The notes: generated from the letters alone by a model not told the origin. A stretch of 64,000 nucleotides of DNA from Altererythrobacter sp. C41 (GCF_016803135.1 NZ_JAEVFE010000005.1:62001-126000); one strand, 5' to 3'; counted from the stretch's first letter, positions 10,825 to 20,691 are shown. Numbers and translations are program-made.

Positions 10825-11286
10825 ATGGGCAGCCGCGCGGACATCAGCCAGACGATCATCGAATCGCTCTATTGCGAGGCTCTGGTCCTTGCCGATGACG
10901 TGCGCGCCACATTCGATCTCTCGCAGTACGACACCCCCACCAGCGAAAGCGACTTCGCCCGGATTGCGCTGTCGGTGGAGGGGCTGCGCACGACCACGCG
11001 AGTGATGCACGTCCTCGCCTGGCTGTTGAACCGGCGCGCGTTCTTCAATGGCGAGATGACCGAGTTCCAGCTCCGCCGCCACGGCAAGCTGCCGGAGGAC
11101 CGGCCGGCCGACCCGGACAACCTGTCGTGGCTCGACCCGCAGATCCGCGACCTGATCCGCGCGAGCGGGAGGCTCCACGCGCGGATCGCACGGCTCGACC
11201 GGGCATGGAACGACGGATTCGAGATGTATCCCCCGGCCATCCTGCGCCTGCACGAGCGGCTCGGGCGCCGGGTGGGCGAGATCTAG
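10825..11286 (+). CDS. rcdA: RcdA-like protein (DUF1465)
   Basis: 153 residues matching DUF1465, the family of Caulobacter RcdA, an adaptor that helps ClpXP degrade the cell-cycle regulator CtrA. The protein is almost all helix, with the core LSVEGLRTTTRVMHVLAWLLNRRAFFNGEMT. Start ATG 10825 is the first in frame. Its TAG stop interlocks with the stop of the convergent glpK gene in the tetramer CTAG (11283-11286). The adaptor role is known in Caulobacter; in sphingomonads it is inferred. Confidence 0.8.
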   Translation: MGSRADISQTIIESLYCEALVLADDVRATFDLSQYDTPTSESDFARIALSVEGLRTTTRVMHVLAWLLNRRAFFNGEMTEFQLRRHGKLPEDRPADPDNLSWLDPQIRDLIRASGRLHARIARLDRAWNDGFEMYPPAILRLHERLGRRVGEI

Positions 11287-12752
11287 ACCGCCGCCAGCGC
11301 CTTGCGCCAGCGCGCGAGACGCTCCGCGCGCGTGCCTGCCGCCATCGCGGGTTCGAAGCGACGGACCTTTCCGCGCATGGTCTGCGCCGCATGCTCCAGG
11401 CTCGCGTGAATGCCCGCCCCCACGGCCGCAAGCATCGCCGCGCCGAGCGCCGTCGTCTCGACGAAATCGGGCCGCTCGACGGTGACGCCCAGAATGTCGG
11501 CGAGATCCTGCGCCATCCAGTCGTTCGCGCTCATCCCCCCGTCGATGCGGAGCGTCTGCCAGGCGGTGCCGTCGGCGGCGAATGCCTCGGCCAGATCGTG
11601 CGTCTGATGTGCCATCGCCTCCAGCGCCGCGCGGGCGATCTGCGCCGGACCGCTCGCAAAGCTCAGTCCGGCGATTACCCCGCGCGCGTCAGCCCGCCAG
11701 TGCGGCGCGCCGAGGCCGGAGAGCGCAGGGACGATCGTCACACCGCCGCTATCGGGAATCGAACGGGCAAGCGCTTCCGTCTCGGATGCGGTGCTGATCA
11801 GCCCGAGCGTGTCGCGCAGCCACTGGATCAGGCTGCCGGCGACGAAGACCGATCCCTCGAGCGCGTAGCGCCGCACGCCGCCGCGCTGGGTCAGGATGGT
11901 CCCGAGCAGCCGGTGTTCGGAACGCGGAAGCGCATTCCCCTGGTTGGTCAGCACGAAGGCGCCGGTGCCGTAGGTCGCCTTGGTCTCGCCCGGGGAGAGG
12001 CAGCATTGCCCTACAGTGGCTGCCTGCTGGTCGCCGGCAAGCCCGCACACGGGAATGGCGCGCCCGAACAGTTCTGCGCTGGTTTCGGCGAGCGCCCCGT
12101 GCGTATCGACCACCAGCCCGAGCGCCGAGATCGGCACGCCGATGAGGTCACACAGGGCAGTGTCGAACTGCGCACCGTCGAGCGGGAGGAGGAGCGTGCG
12201 GCTGGCGTTGCTCGCGTCGCTGACGAACGTGCCGCGCGAGAGCTGGAACACCAGCCAGCTCTCCACCGTGCCCAACGCCAGCGCCTTGCGCTCGGCCGCG
12301 GCGCGCACGGCTGCATCGTTGTCGATCAGCCAGCGCATCTTGGTGCCGGAGAAGTAGGGATCGAGCAACAGGCCGGTGCGGCGCTGGATCTCGGCTTCGT
12401 GCCCCGCCTCGCGCAGGTCGGCACAGAAATCGGCCGTGCGCCGATCCTGCCATACGATCGCACGGGAGAGCGGTTCGCCGGTGTTGCGGTCCCACGCGAC
12501 CACCGTCTCGCGCTGGTTGGTGATGCCGATTGCCGCAACAGCGTCCGCGCCGCCCGCCTTGTCCACCACCTCGCGCGCGCAGGCGAGCGTGCGCTGCCAT
12601 ATCTCGCCCGCGTCGTGTTCGACCCAGCCGGGGCGCGGATAGTGCTGCGTCAGCGCCCGCTGCGCCATGTGATGGAGCGCGCCGTCCGCCCCGAACAGCA
12701 TTGCGCGGGTCGAAGTCGTGCCGGCATCGAGTACAAGGATCTGCTCTCCCAT
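11283..12752 (-). CDS. glpK: Glycerol kinase
   Basis: Phosphorylates glycerol to sn-glycerol 3-phosphate with ATP in the cytoplasm. 489 residues, standard length. FGGY-family marks are present: N-terminal ATP loop DAGTTSTRAMLFG, WQDRRTADFC, GLAGDQQAATVGQ, YGTGAFVLTNQG, and the C-terminal SGLGAPHWRADARGVIAG and DGGMSANDWMAQ. No glpF, glpD or glpR is adjacent, so it appears to stand alone. The gene converges on rcdA with a four-base overlap and no room for a terminator. Confidence 0.95.
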   Translation of the reverse strand: MGEQILVLDAGTTSTRAMLFGADGALHHMAQRALTQHYPRPGWVEHDAGEIWQRTLACAREVVDKAGGADAVAAIGITNQRETVVAWDRNTGEPLSRAIVWQDRRTADFCADLREAGHEAEIQRRTGLLLDPYFSGTKMRWLIDNDAAVRAAAERKALALGTVESWLVFQLSRGTFVSDASNASRTLLLPLDGAQFDTALCDLIGVPISALGLVVDTHGALAETSAELFGRAIPVCGLAGDQQAATVGQCCLSPGETKATYGTGAFVLTNQGNALPRSEHRLLGTILTQRGGVRRYALEGSVFVAGSLIQWLRDTLGLISTASETEALARSIPDSGGVTIVPALSGLGAPHWRADARGVIAGLSFASGPAQIARAALEAMAHQTHDLAEAFAADGTAWQTLRIDGGMSANDWMAQDLADILGVTVERPDFVETTALGAAMLAAVGAGIHASLEHAAQTMRGKVRRFEPAMAAGTRAERLARWRKALAAV

Positions 12753-12773
12753 GCCCCCACCTTAGCCAATATC

Positions 12774-12799
12774 GTCGTCCCGGCGAAAGCCGGATGACG
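12774..12799. repeat. GTCATCCC-type palindrome upstream of glpK
   Basis: A short palindrome with stem CCGGC/GCCGG around a GAAA tetraloop, flanked by GTCGTC and ATGAC. It is one of three near-identical copies with the GCGAAAGC core in the window (also 24166-24192 and 47819-47846). It lies between the divergent glpK and metallo-hydrolase genes. Likely a REP-like dispersed repeat. Confidence 0.6.
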
Positions 12800-12868
12800 G
12801 GCGGTGATGGTCGCGGTCGATGGGCGCGGAACTCGACACACCCCTTCCCCGCTCCCATATGGGAATGC

Positions 12869-13741
12869 ATGGCAGGTCCCCCGCCCAAACCCTGGCCGAC
12901 CGGACTGGTCGAGCGTCCCGAGCCGCTGGTGCGCCGTGTGCTCGCGCCCAATCCGTCGCCCTACACCTATACGGGCACGCAGACCTACATCGTCGGCGAA
13001 AGCGACGCGGTTGCGGTGATCGATCCCGGCCCGGACGATCCGGCGCATATCGACGCCATCCTCGACGCCGTCGGCGAGGCAAAGATTGCCGCGATCATGT
13101 GCACGCACACCCACCGCGATCATTCGCCCGCCGCGCGCCCCCTCGCCGCGCGCACCGGTGCCCCGATCGTCGGCTGCGCGCCGCTGGTGCTCGACGACAG
13201 CGAGCCCCGGGCCGATGCCAGCTTCGACCGCGACTACGCGCCCGACCGGGTGATGGAGGACGGTGAGGCGATGATCGGTCCGGGCTGGACCTTGCGCGCG
13301 ATCCACACGCCTGGCCACACGTCCAACCACTTGTGTTTCGCGCTCGAGGAAAGCGGCGCGCTGTTCACCGGTGATCATGTGATGGGCTGGTCCACCAGCG
13401 TCGTCGTCCCGCCCGACGGCGACATGGGTGCCTATATGAAGAGCCTCGAGAGGCTCTACGAGCGTGACGACCGGGTCTACTACCCTGCGCACGGCGCGCC
13501 GGTGGAGAAGCCCCGCCAACTCGTGCGCGGGATGATCGGCCACCGCCGCCAGCGCGAGAATCAGATCCTGCGCCTGCTCGGCGACGCGCCGCATACCGCG
13601 GCCGATTTCGTGCCGCGCATGTACAAGGGCCTCGACCCGCGGCTGACCGGTGCGGCCGAGATGAGCGTAACTGCGCATCTGCTCGATCTGGAACGCCGCG
13701 GCCTCGTCGGTCGTTCGGGGGACGTATGGCAAACCCTTTGA
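12869..13741 (+). CDS. Metallo-beta-lactamase-fold hydrolase (LACTB2-like)
   Basis: 290 residues. The zinc motif HTHRDH is complete (His80, His82, Asp84, His85), followed by HTPGHTSNH, GDHVMGW and the C-terminal YPAHGAP. A C-terminal winged-helix-like region with HRRQRENQIL matches LACTB2-type proteins, some of which are endoribonucleases while others are thioester hydrolases. I chose the ATG at 12869; longer starts would run through the repeat and into glpK. The stop overlaps the next gene by 16 bases. Substrate unknown. Confidence 0.88.
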   Translation: MAGPPPKPWPTGLVERPEPLVRRVLAPNPSPYTYTGTQTYIVGESDAVAVIDPGPDDPAHIDAILDAVGEAKIAAIMCTHTHRDHSPAARPLAARTGAPIVGCAPLVLDDSEPRADASFDRDYAPDRVMEDGEAMIGPGWTLRAIHTPGHTSNHLCFALEESGALFTGDHVMGWSTSVVVPPDGDMGAYMKSLERLYERDDRVYYPAHGAPVEKPRQLVRGMIGHRRQRENQILRLLGDAPHTAADFVPRMYKGLDPRLTGAAEMSVTAHLLDLERRGLVGRSGDVWQTL

Positions 13742-14409
13742 GAACCAAGCGCCGTGACGGCGAGGCCCTCGGCCCCGAGGTCCGCCGGGAGCGCCCCTTG
13801 GCGCTTGTCCAGGCTGTGCCGTGGATGATCGTGATCGTCCTCCTTGCGCTCGCCGCCTGGCTCGGCTGGCGCGCGTTCGTCTATCAGGAAGAAGGGGATC
13901 CGGTCGGCAGCGCGATGCTTGCGTTCGAAAAGCAGAATTCCCTGACGGTATTCTCATCACGCTTCGAAGTCGTCGCCGAAAGCGAGGATACGCGCGGCGT
14001 TCTCGGCGTGCCGGTCCTGCGCTCGCGGCAGGCCATGATCCTTCCCGCGACGGTCGAATACCGCGTCGATCTCTCGCAGGTCGGGCGCGAGCGGATCGAC
14101 TGGAACGCAGAGACACAGCAGCTCACCGTGCGCCTGCCGCAGCTCCAGACCACGCGCCCCAACCTGGACGAGGCACAGGCGCGCGTGTTTCAGGACGGGG
14201 TGTTCATCACTCGCGACGCTTCCCGCGACCTCAGCCAGAACAACTCGCGACAGGCGGAGCGCAAGGCCAGTGCTTTCGCGAAGAACCCCGAAGTGCTGGC
14301 GCTTGCCCGCACCGCAGCGAAGGAGGCCGTGCGCCAGAACCTTGCGATCCCGCTGCAGATCGCCGGTTACGACCGCGCGACCGTACAGGTCATTTTCGAC
14401 GGGGAGTAG
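13726..14409 (+). CDS. DUF4230 membrane-anchored protein
   Basis: 227 residues with one N-terminal membrane segment (about 27-47) and a soluble DUF4230 domain after it, expected to face the periplasm. The pattern ILPATVEYRVDLSQVGRERIDW followed by AFAKNPEVLALARTAAKEAVR is typical of the family. Function is unknown. It overlaps the upstream hydrolase gene by 16 bases, so the two are probably translated together. Confidence 0.8.
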   Translation: MANPLRTKRRDGEALGPEVRRERPLALVQAVPWMIVIVLLALAAWLGWRAFVYQEEGDPVGSAMLAFEKQNSLTVFSSRFEVVAESEDTRGVLGVPVLRSRQAMILPATVEYRVDLSQVGRERIDWNAETQQLTVRLPQLQTTRPNLDEAQARVFQDGVFITRDASRDLSQNNSRQAERKASAFAKNPEVLALARTAAKEAVRQNLAIPLQIAGYDRATVQVIFDGE

Positions 14410-14481
14410 CACCACCAAGTATCGCTTCCGCCAAGGGTCGAATCGCAATATAACGGGCGGGCAATTGGGGGGAGGTCGATC

Positions 14482-15237
14482 ATGGCGACCGTTTCCGATT
14501 CCGTTTCAGACACGATTGCCCATTCGGCGCCGCGATCTCGCGATTTCATTGGTGACCAGCGCTTTTTCACCCGCCTCGCCATCGGGCTTGCGCTGTTCAT
14601 CGTCATTGCGTTCGCCCAGTTCGCGCTCCGAGGGATAGTCGATTATCGCACCGCGCCCTTCTGGGTTCACCTGCATGGCGGATTCATGCTGGCGTGGCTG
14701 GCACTGTTCACCACGCAGAACTGGCTGATCGAACGGCGCGCCATCGTGCAGCATCGCGTGCTCGGCCGGATAGGCGTGGTCCTGGCGATGCTGGTCGCTC
14801 TCACCGCAAGCTTCACGGGTTACTGGGCGGTTGCGATGGAACGTCAGCCCCCCTTCTTTCCGCCCGCATACTTCATCGCACTGACCCAGGTCACCGCGGT
14901 GTTCTACATGGCGCTCGTGTTCTGGGCCGTCAGCCTTCGGCGCAACACGCAGTGGCACCGGCGGCTGATGTTCGCCTCGCTGATCCTGATCCTGGAGCCG
15001 GCCCTGGGACGTGTGCTGCCTCTGCCGCTAATGATGCCGTGGGGCGAATGGGCCGTGCTGGTGGTTCAGCTCGCGGTATTTCTCATCATCCTGCGGCACG
15101 ACCGCAAGACGCTCGGCCGCATGCACCCGGCCACATGGGCCGGCATCGCGGCGGTGACCCTGCAGCACGTGGTGATCGAGGGCCTCGCGATCGCCCCGCC
15201 CTTCATCCGCTTTGCGGAAGCGATCGCCGCACGTTGA
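14482..15237 (+). CDS. Conserved multi-pass membrane protein, function unknown
   Basis: 251 residues with about six or seven hydrophobic segments (near 33-50, 60-78, 88-110, 125-145, 155-170, 180-198, 210-235) and a charged N-terminus. Histidines lie in or near membrane segments (WVHLHGGFMLAWLALF, QHRVLGRIG, QWHRRLMFASL), a pattern also seen in DUF2306-like and cytochrome-like membrane proteins, but I do not recognise the family with confidence. GGGGAGG just upstream of ATG 14482 supports the start. It is convergent with the BCCT transporter gene. Confidence 0.7.
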   Translation: MATVSDSVSDTIAHSAPRSRDFIGDQRFFTRLAIGLALFIVIAFAQFALRGIVDYRTAPFWVHLHGGFMLAWLALFTTQNWLIERRAIVQHRVLGRIGVVLAMLVALTASFTGYWAVAMERQPPFFPPAYFIALTQVTAVFYMALVFWAVSLRRNTQWHRRLMFASLILILEPALGRVLPLPLMMPWGEWAVLVVQLAVFLIILRHDRKTLGRMHPATWAGIAAVTLQHVVIEGLAIAPPFIRFAEAIAAR

Positions 15238-15243
15238 GCGGCC

Positions 15244-17232
15244 TCACGCCAGCCGCCGCGCCTGCCGGAAATGGGCGTAGCGGTTGAGCAGGTCGTGGAT
15301 GACCTGGCCGCTCGTATAGCCGGTGACGTCGTGCGCATGTTCGCCTTCGGAGCTGTGCGCCATCGCGCGGTAATGGCGCCGCTCGCGCTCCTGCGACTTG
15401 CGCGTCTCGGCCCAGACAAAGCTGGGAGACATGAAAGCTCGGCTGCGAACGGTGTAGCGGAACACGCCGCGCTCGCCGTGGGGAACGGTGAGCTCGATCT
15501 TGTCCTCCTCCTGAGTCACCTCGGGGGCAAGTCCGTTCTCGCGGAGCTCCTCGGCTACCTGTTCCAGCGCCCGTAGCGCCGTTCCTTCGACGAAGCTGCC
15601 GATCTCTTCCCGGCCGAAGAACCTGGTGATCGAGGCGAGGCGCTGCTGCCAGTCCAGCTCCGGGTCGGGCGGCGCGTCTGTCGGCTGGGACAGGTCCGCG
15701 GCGGTGCCCACCGCTTCCATCTGCAAGGCGCGCAGCAGGCCGTAGCAGATGAAGATCATCACCACGGCGAACGGCAGGGCACTGGCGATGGCGGCGGTCT
15801 GCAGCGCCTCCAGCCCGCCGGCGAGCAGCAGGACGGCCGCGATACCGCCCGCACAGGTAGCCCAGAAGATGCGCTGCCAGACGGGCGGGTTCTCGGCCGC
15901 CCCCGACGTGATCATGTCGATCACCAGTGCGCCCGAGTCGGCCGAGGTCACGAAGAACGTGATCACGAGAAGGGTAGCGAGCAGCGATGTTATCGCGGCG
16001 AAGGGCAGTTCCGAAAGCATCTCGAACAAGGCGACCGGCAGATTGTCGGCCACGACCCCGGCGATCGGCGCCGTCCCGCTCATGTCCATCCCGATGGCGG
16101 TATTCCCGAAGACCGTCATCCACAGACAGGTGAACAGCACCGGGACAAGCAGTACGCCGCCGACGAACTGGCGAATGGTGCGCCCGCGCGAGATCCGGGC
16201 GATGAACATGCCCACGAAGGGCGACCAGGCGATCCACCATCCCCAGTAGAACAGGGTCCAGTCCCCGAGCCACGGATTGGGCTCGTAAGCGTACATGCGG
16301 AAGGTCCGCTGGACGAAGGCGCTGAGATAGGCGCCGACGTTCTGCACGAATGCTTCGAGCAGGAACACGGTCGAGCCAGCAAAGAGCACGAACAGCAACA
16401 GCAGCACGGCGAGGACGATGTTGAGTTCCGAGAGGCGCTTCACGCCCCTGTCGAGCCCGAGGACCACCGATAGCGTGGCAAGGCCAGTGATCCCCACGAT
16501 CAGCAGCAGTTGCACGCCCGTGCCCACCGGCAGGCCGAACAGGTAGCTGAAGCCCGCGTTGACTTGCAGGACGCCGAGCCCGAGCGAGGTCGCCACGCCG
16601 AACATCGTGCCGAGCACCGCGAAGGTGTCGATCGCGTGGCCGATCGGTCCGTTGATCCGTCGCCCGATCAGCGGAAACAGCGCGGAACGGATCGTCAGCG
16701 GCAGACCGCGCCGGAAGGAGAAGTAGGCGAGCGCCAGCCCGACCACGACGTAGATGCCCCAGGCGTGAAATCCCCAGTGAAAGAAGGTCAGCACCATTGC
16801 CTGCCGTGCGGCATCGACGGTTCCGCCCTCGCCCACAGGCGGAGCTGCGTAGTGCTGGATCGGCTCGGCGACGCCGAAGAAGACGAGCCCGATGCCCATT
16901 CCCGCGCTGAACAGCATCGCGAACCACGACAGGTGGCTGTATTCGGGCTCGCTCTCGTCCGGCCCTAGCTTGATGTCGCCGTAACGGCTGATCATGAGGA
17001 AGACGACGAAGATCAGAAACCCCGCCACCGAGGCGATGTAGAACCAGCCGAAATCGGCGACGATGACGGCCTGCACCCGGCCGAACAAAATGCCGGCGCG
17101 CTCCGCAAACACCGCACCGAACAGCGCGAAGGCGACGATCAATGCCGCGGAAACGAAGAAGACCGGCGGATTGACCTTGATCCGCGCACTCTGCTCTGCG
17201 CCTGCCGCTTCCTTCAGGACTGGATCGTTCAC
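15244..17232 (-). CDS. BCCT-family transporter (choline/betaine type)
   Basis: Ion-coupled uptake of a quaternary ammonium compound, for osmoprotection or as nutrient. 662 residues, close to BetT (677), with 12 predicted membrane segments. The family motif FSAGMGIGLVFFGVAEP and the Trp-rich GWWIAWSPFVGMFIARISRGRT are present. A long cytoplasmic C-terminal domain (about 530-662) resembles the regulatory tail of BetT. I start at GTG 17232 with GGGGAG upstream; extension further up has no transporter similarity and runs antisense to nadA. No bet genes are near. Substrate not proven. Confidence 0.88.
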   Translation of the reverse strand: MNDPVLKEAAGAEQSARIKVNPPVFFVSAALIVAFALFGAVFAERAGILFGRVQAVIVADFGWFYIASVAGFLIFVVFLMISRYGDIKLGPDESEPEYSHLSWFAMLFSAGMGIGLVFFGVAEPIQHYAAPPVGEGGTVDAARQAMVLTFFHWGFHAWGIYVVVGLALAYFSFRRGLPLTIRSALFPLIGRRINGPIGHAIDTFAVLGTMFGVATSLGLGVLQVNAGFSYLFGLPVGTGVQLLLIVGITGLATLSVVLGLDRGVKRLSELNIVLAVLLLLFVLFAGSTVFLLEAFVQNVGAYLSAFVQRTFRMYAYEPNPWLGDWTLFYWGWWIAWSPFVGMFIARISRGRTIRQFVGGVLLVPVLFTCLWMTVFGNTAIGMDMSGTAPIAGVVADNLPVALFEMLSELPFAAITSLLATLLVITFFVTSADSGALVIDMITSGAAENPPVWQRIFWATCAGGIAAVLLLAGGLEALQTAAIASALPFAVVMIFICYGLLRALQMEAVGTAADLSQPTDAPPDPELDWQQRLASITRFFGREEIGSFVEGTALRALEQVAEELRENGLAPEVTQEEDKIELTVPHGERGVFRYTVRSRAFMSPSFVWAETRKSQERERRHYRAMAHSSEGEHAHDVTGYTSGQVIHDLLNRYAHFRQARRLA

Positions 17233-17394
17233 GCCGCGCTCCCCAACTGCTCCTCCGGCAAACAACGCGCGCCGGCGCTGCCGGTTGCGTCTTGCCCCGA
17301 TCGCTGAGAATAGCGCGAGATCGCAGGGGCATAGGAATAACTCCGCGACACAGGCGCGGCCGCTTCCTATATGCCAGCGCGACAGGAGATTGGC

Positions 17395-18381
17395 ATGTCC
17401 ATTGAAAACAAGATCCCCGCCGGAACCGATCTGCTCGCCGAGATCGATCGCCTGCGCAAGGAGCGCAATGCGGTCATTCTGGCGCATTATTATCAGAAGC
17501 CGGACATCCAGGACCTCGCCGATTTCGTCGGCGATTCGCTCGAGCTCTCGCGCAAGGCGGCGGAAACCGATGCCGACGTGATCGCGTTCTGCGGTGTGAA
17601 GTTCATGGCCGACACGGCCAAGATCCTCAGTCCGGAGAAGATCGTCGTCCTGCCGGACCTGGACGCCGGATGCAGTCTCGAGGATTCCTGCCCGCCGGAG
17701 AAGTTCAAGGCTTTCCGGGAGGCGCACCCCGATCACATCGCGCTGACCTACATCAACTGCTCGACCGAGGTGAAGGCGCTGTCGGACGTCATCGTCACGA
17801 GTTCCTCTGCCGAGACGATCATCAGCCAGATCCCCAAGGACCAGCCGATCATCTTCGGCCCCGACCGGCACCTGGGCGGCTATCTCAGCCGCAAGTTCAA
17901 CCGCGAGATGCTGCTCTGGCCCGGCGTGTGCATCGTGCACGAGGCCTTCAGCGAGACCGAGCTGATGAAGCTGAAGGAACAGTATCCGGGCGCCCCGGTC
18001 GCCGCGCACCCGGAATGCCCGCCGACGATCATCGATCATGCGGATTACGTCGGGTCTACCAGCGGCATCCTCCAGTTCGCCCGCACCTTCGAAGGCGACA
18101 CGCTGATCGTCGCGACCGAGCCGCACATCATCCACCAGATGGAAAAGGCGCTGCCGGAGAAGAATTTTATCGGTGCGCCCGGCGCGGACGGCAACTGTTC
18201 GTGCAACATCTGCCCCTACATGGCGCTCAACACGATGGAAAAGCTCTACGCTTGCCTGCGGGACCTCGAACCGCGCATCGAGATCGAGGAAGGCCTGCGC
18301 CTCAAAGCCAAGCAGAGCCTCGACCGTATGCTGGAGATGGCGAGCGGCACGATCGGCAAGGGGGACCTGGGGCGGGTCTAG
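17395..18381 (+). CDS. nadA: Quinolinate synthase
   Basis: Condenses iminoaspartate with dihydroxyacetone phosphate to quinolinate, in de novo NAD synthesis. 328 residues. The oxygen-sensitive [4Fe-4S] cluster ligands can be seen: Cys122 (YINCSTEVKA), Cys208 (AHPEC) and a C-terminal cysteine in CSCNICPYM (268-273). AHYYQKPDIQDLADFVGDS near the N-terminus is also typical. The ATG at 17395 has AGGAG eight to nine bases upstream; an ATG eight codons earlier is less likely. nadB and nadC are not adjacent. Confidence 0.96.
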   Translation: MSIENKIPAGTDLLAEIDRLRKERNAVILAHYYQKPDIQDLADFVGDSLELSRKAAETDADVIAFCGVKFMADTAKILSPEKIVVLPDLDAGCSLEDSCPPEKFKAFREAHPDHIALTYINCSTEVKALSDVIVTSSSAETIISQIPKDQPIIFGPDRHLGGYLSRKFNREMLLWPGVCIVHEAFSETELMKLKEQYPGAPVAAHPECPPTIIDHADYVGSTSGILQFARTFEGDTLIVATEPHIIHQMEKALPEKNFIGAPGADGNCSCNICPYMALNTMEKLYACLRDLEPRIEIEEGLRLKAKQSLDRMLEMASGTIGKGDLGRV

Positions 18382-18405
18382 CTCCCGCTCGTTCCTGCCC
18401 TCTTC

Positions 18406-18432
18406 CGTCGTCCTGCCTGAGCAGGGACGACG
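18406..18432. terminator. Hairpin after nadA
   Basis: CGTCGTCC-TGC/GCA-GGGACGACG arms around CTGA, 25 bases after the nadA stop and before the next gene on the same strand. No T-run follows, so it is a candidate only. It also resembles the dispersed palindromes of this window. Confidence 0.45.
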
Positions 18433-18527
18433 AAGATTGACGTGTCCGGCTACGTTTAGATCGCATCGCACCCCTTTGATCGGGCGGCAAAACCGGTATG
18501 GTCCCGCGCATCCACAAAGAGGTGCCA

Positions 18528-20651
18528 ATGCTGCTGAACCGCACGACCGCTTTCGCTCTCGCCTTCCTCTCGCTGCCCGCCGCGCTCGCCGCACAGGATG
18601 CGGTGTCGGACGACGATCCCTATGTCTGGCTGGAGGAAATCCAGGGCGAACGCGCGCTCCAGCAGGTGGAGAAGTGGAACGCGGAAACCGAAGCGAAGCT
18701 GACCGGCGAGCCCGAATATGCGATCGCCCAAGCCTGGGCACGGCAGATACTCGACGACGAGCGGCAGATCGCAATGCCGACCGCGATCCAGGGCGACCAG
18801 GTCACCAACCTCTGGCGCGACAAGGACAATCCCCGCGGACTCTGGCGCATCGCCTCGCTCGACAGCTATCTTTCCGGTACGCCCGAATGGCGTGTGCTGA
18901 TCGACGTCGACGCCCTCGGCAAGCAGGAAGGTGAAAGCTGGGTCTGGCACGGCGCGAACTGTCTGGCCCCCGAATATACCCGCTGCCTCGTCTCGCTCAG
19001 CCCCGGCGGCACCGATGCGGACGTGGTGCGTGAATTCGATGTGACGACCGGCGCCTTCGTGGAGGGCGGCTTTACCCTCCCCGCGGCGAAGTCCAACGTC
19101 GCCTGGTTCGATGCGGATACGCTGATGGTCGGCACCGAGTACGGCGCCGGCAGCATGACCGATTCCGGCTATCCGCGGCAGATCCGCCTGTGGAAGCGCG
19201 GGGCGGACCTCGCCGAAGCGCCGCAACTGATCGAAGCCGAGCAGCAGGCGGTCAGCGCGGGCGCCTTCTCGATTCTCGACGGCACGACGCGCTGGCGCTT
19301 CGTCAATGTCTCGCCGAGCTTCTGGACCAACCGTGTCAGCCTGGTGCGCGAAGATGGCGCGACGGTTGCCCTGCCATTGCCCGAGGATGCCGATTTCCAG
19401 GATGTGCTGGGCGGGCGCATGATCGCCAAGCTCAATTCACCGCTGGAGGCCGGCGGCGCCACCTTCGCGGCCGGCTCGCTGGTGTCATGGCCGCTGGCGG
19501 AGATCGCCGCCGGCAGCGACGCCGCGCCATCGCTCGTCTTCGCACCGAGTGCATCGCAAGCGCTGGAAGAAGTCGCTGCGTCGCAAGGCAACCTGTGGAT
19601 CAAGCTGCTCGACGACGTCTCCGGCAAGCTCGTCGCGCTGACGCCGGGCGCAAGCGGCTGGACGGCCGAGGAGATGGCCCTGCCCGACAGTTCCACCCTC
19701 TCGCTCGCCGCAGTGAGCGGCAGCAGCGATCTGGCGCTGGTGACGGTCGAAGGCATGCTGACGCCGCCGACGCTCTATGCCGCCACACCGGGCGCTGAGC
19801 CGCGCGTCGTCGATTCGATGCCCGCACAGTTCGATGCCTCGAAATTCGCGGTCGAGCAGCGCTTCGCCACCTCGAAGGACGGCACCAAGGTTCCCTACTA
19901 CATCGTCCGCCCAAAGGGCGCCGAGGGGCCGCTGCCGACGCTGATGCACGCTTACGGCGGCTTCCGTGCGGCGCAGACCCCGAAGTACCTCACGGCAGAG
20001 CCCTATCGGAGCGGTCCGCTGGCGCTGTTCTGGCTTGAGGAAGGGCATGCCTACGTGCTTGCAAACATCCGCGGCGGCGGAGAATACGGGCCGCGCTGGC
20101 ACGAGGACGCTCTGCGCGAGAAGCGCCAGAACAGCTTCGACGATCTGCACGCGGTGGCCGAGGACCTGATCGCGAACAACCTCGCGGTGGCGGACGGGAT
20201 CGGCATCTCGGGCCGCTCCAACGGGGGTGTGCTCGTCGGTGCCGCGGCGAACCAGCGCCCAGACCTCTACGCGGCCGTGATCTCCGGATCGCCGCTCGAC
20301 GATATGAAGCGCTATCACAAGCTGCTCGCCGGCGCCTCGTGGATGGCCGAGTACGGTAATCCCGAAGTGCCGGAGGATTGGGCGTTCATGAAGGAATGGT
20401 CGCCTTATCAAAATCTGCGCGCGGTCGAGGGTTATCCGGCGACCTTCTACTACAGCTCGACGCTCGACGACCGGGTCCATCCGGGCCACGCGCGCAAGAT
20501 GGCGGCGAAGCACGAGGCGCTGGGGCAGACGCTCTACTTCCACGAATACCGCGAAGGCGGCCATTCGGTGGGCGCGGACCACGCCGAGGACGCGAAGCGC
20601 GCGGCCCTGCTGCTGACCTTCCTCAACCGCGAACTGGCGAAGATCGACTGA
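18528..20651 (+). CDS. Secreted S9A prolyl oligopeptidase
   Basis: Cleaves small peptides after proline; the Sec signal peptide (about 1-22, ending LAAQ) suggests a periplasmic location. 707 residues: N-terminal DPYVWLEEIQGERAL, a seven-bladed propeller region, and a C-terminal alpha/beta hydrolase domain with GISGRSNGG (nucleophile Ser564), LDDRVHPGHARK and EGGHSVG holding the acid and histidine. I chose ATG 18528, preceded by AGAGG; an ATG ten codons upstream would mask the signal peptide. It stands alone on its strand, with nadA upstream. Confidence 0.93.
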   Translation: MLLNRTTAFALAFLSLPAALAAQDAVSDDDPYVWLEEIQGERALQQVEKWNAETEAKLTGEPEYAIAQAWARQILDDERQIAMPTAIQGDQVTNLWRDKDNPRGLWRIASLDSYLSGTPEWRVLIDVDALGKQEGESWVWHGANCLAPEYTRCLVSLSPGGTDADVVREFDVTTGAFVEGGFTLPAAKSNVAWFDADTLMVGTEYGAGSMTDSGYPRQIRLWKRGADLAEAPQLIEAEQQAVSAGAFSILDGTTRWRFVNVSPSFWTNRVSLVREDGATVALPLPEDADFQDVLGGRMIAKLNSPLEAGGATFAAGSLVSWPLAEIAAGSDAAPSLVFAPSASQALEEVAASQGNLWIKLLDDVSGKLVALTPGASGWTAEEMALPDSSTLSLAAVSGSSDLALVTVEGMLTPPTLYAATPGAEPRVVDSMPAQFDASKFAVEQRFATSKDGTKVPYYIVRPKGAEGPLPTLMHAYGGFRAAQTPKYLTAEPYRSGPLALFWLEEGHAYVLANIRGGGEYGPRWHEDALREKRQNSFDDLHAVAEDLIANNLAVADGIGISGRSNGGVLVGAAANQRPDLYAAVISGSPLDDMKRYHKLLAGASWMAEYGNPEVPEDWAFMKEWSPYQNLRAVEGYPATFYYSSTLDDRVHPGHARKMAAKHEALGQTLYFHEYREGGHSVGADHAEDAKRAALLLTFLNRELAKID

Positions 20652-20691
20652 GCGCGCGGCAACGTACCGCTCCTCAAGGGGTTTAACGCGC

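Noticed and set aside
17233-17394. Riboswitch or attenuator in front of nadA or the BCCT gene
   Set aside because: The 162-base gap has no recognisable aptamer core or terminator/antiterminator pair.
17233-18774. Extending the BCCT transporter N-terminus by 514 residues
   Set aside because: The extension lies antisense to nadA and has no transporter or signal features; GTG 17232 has a ribosome site.
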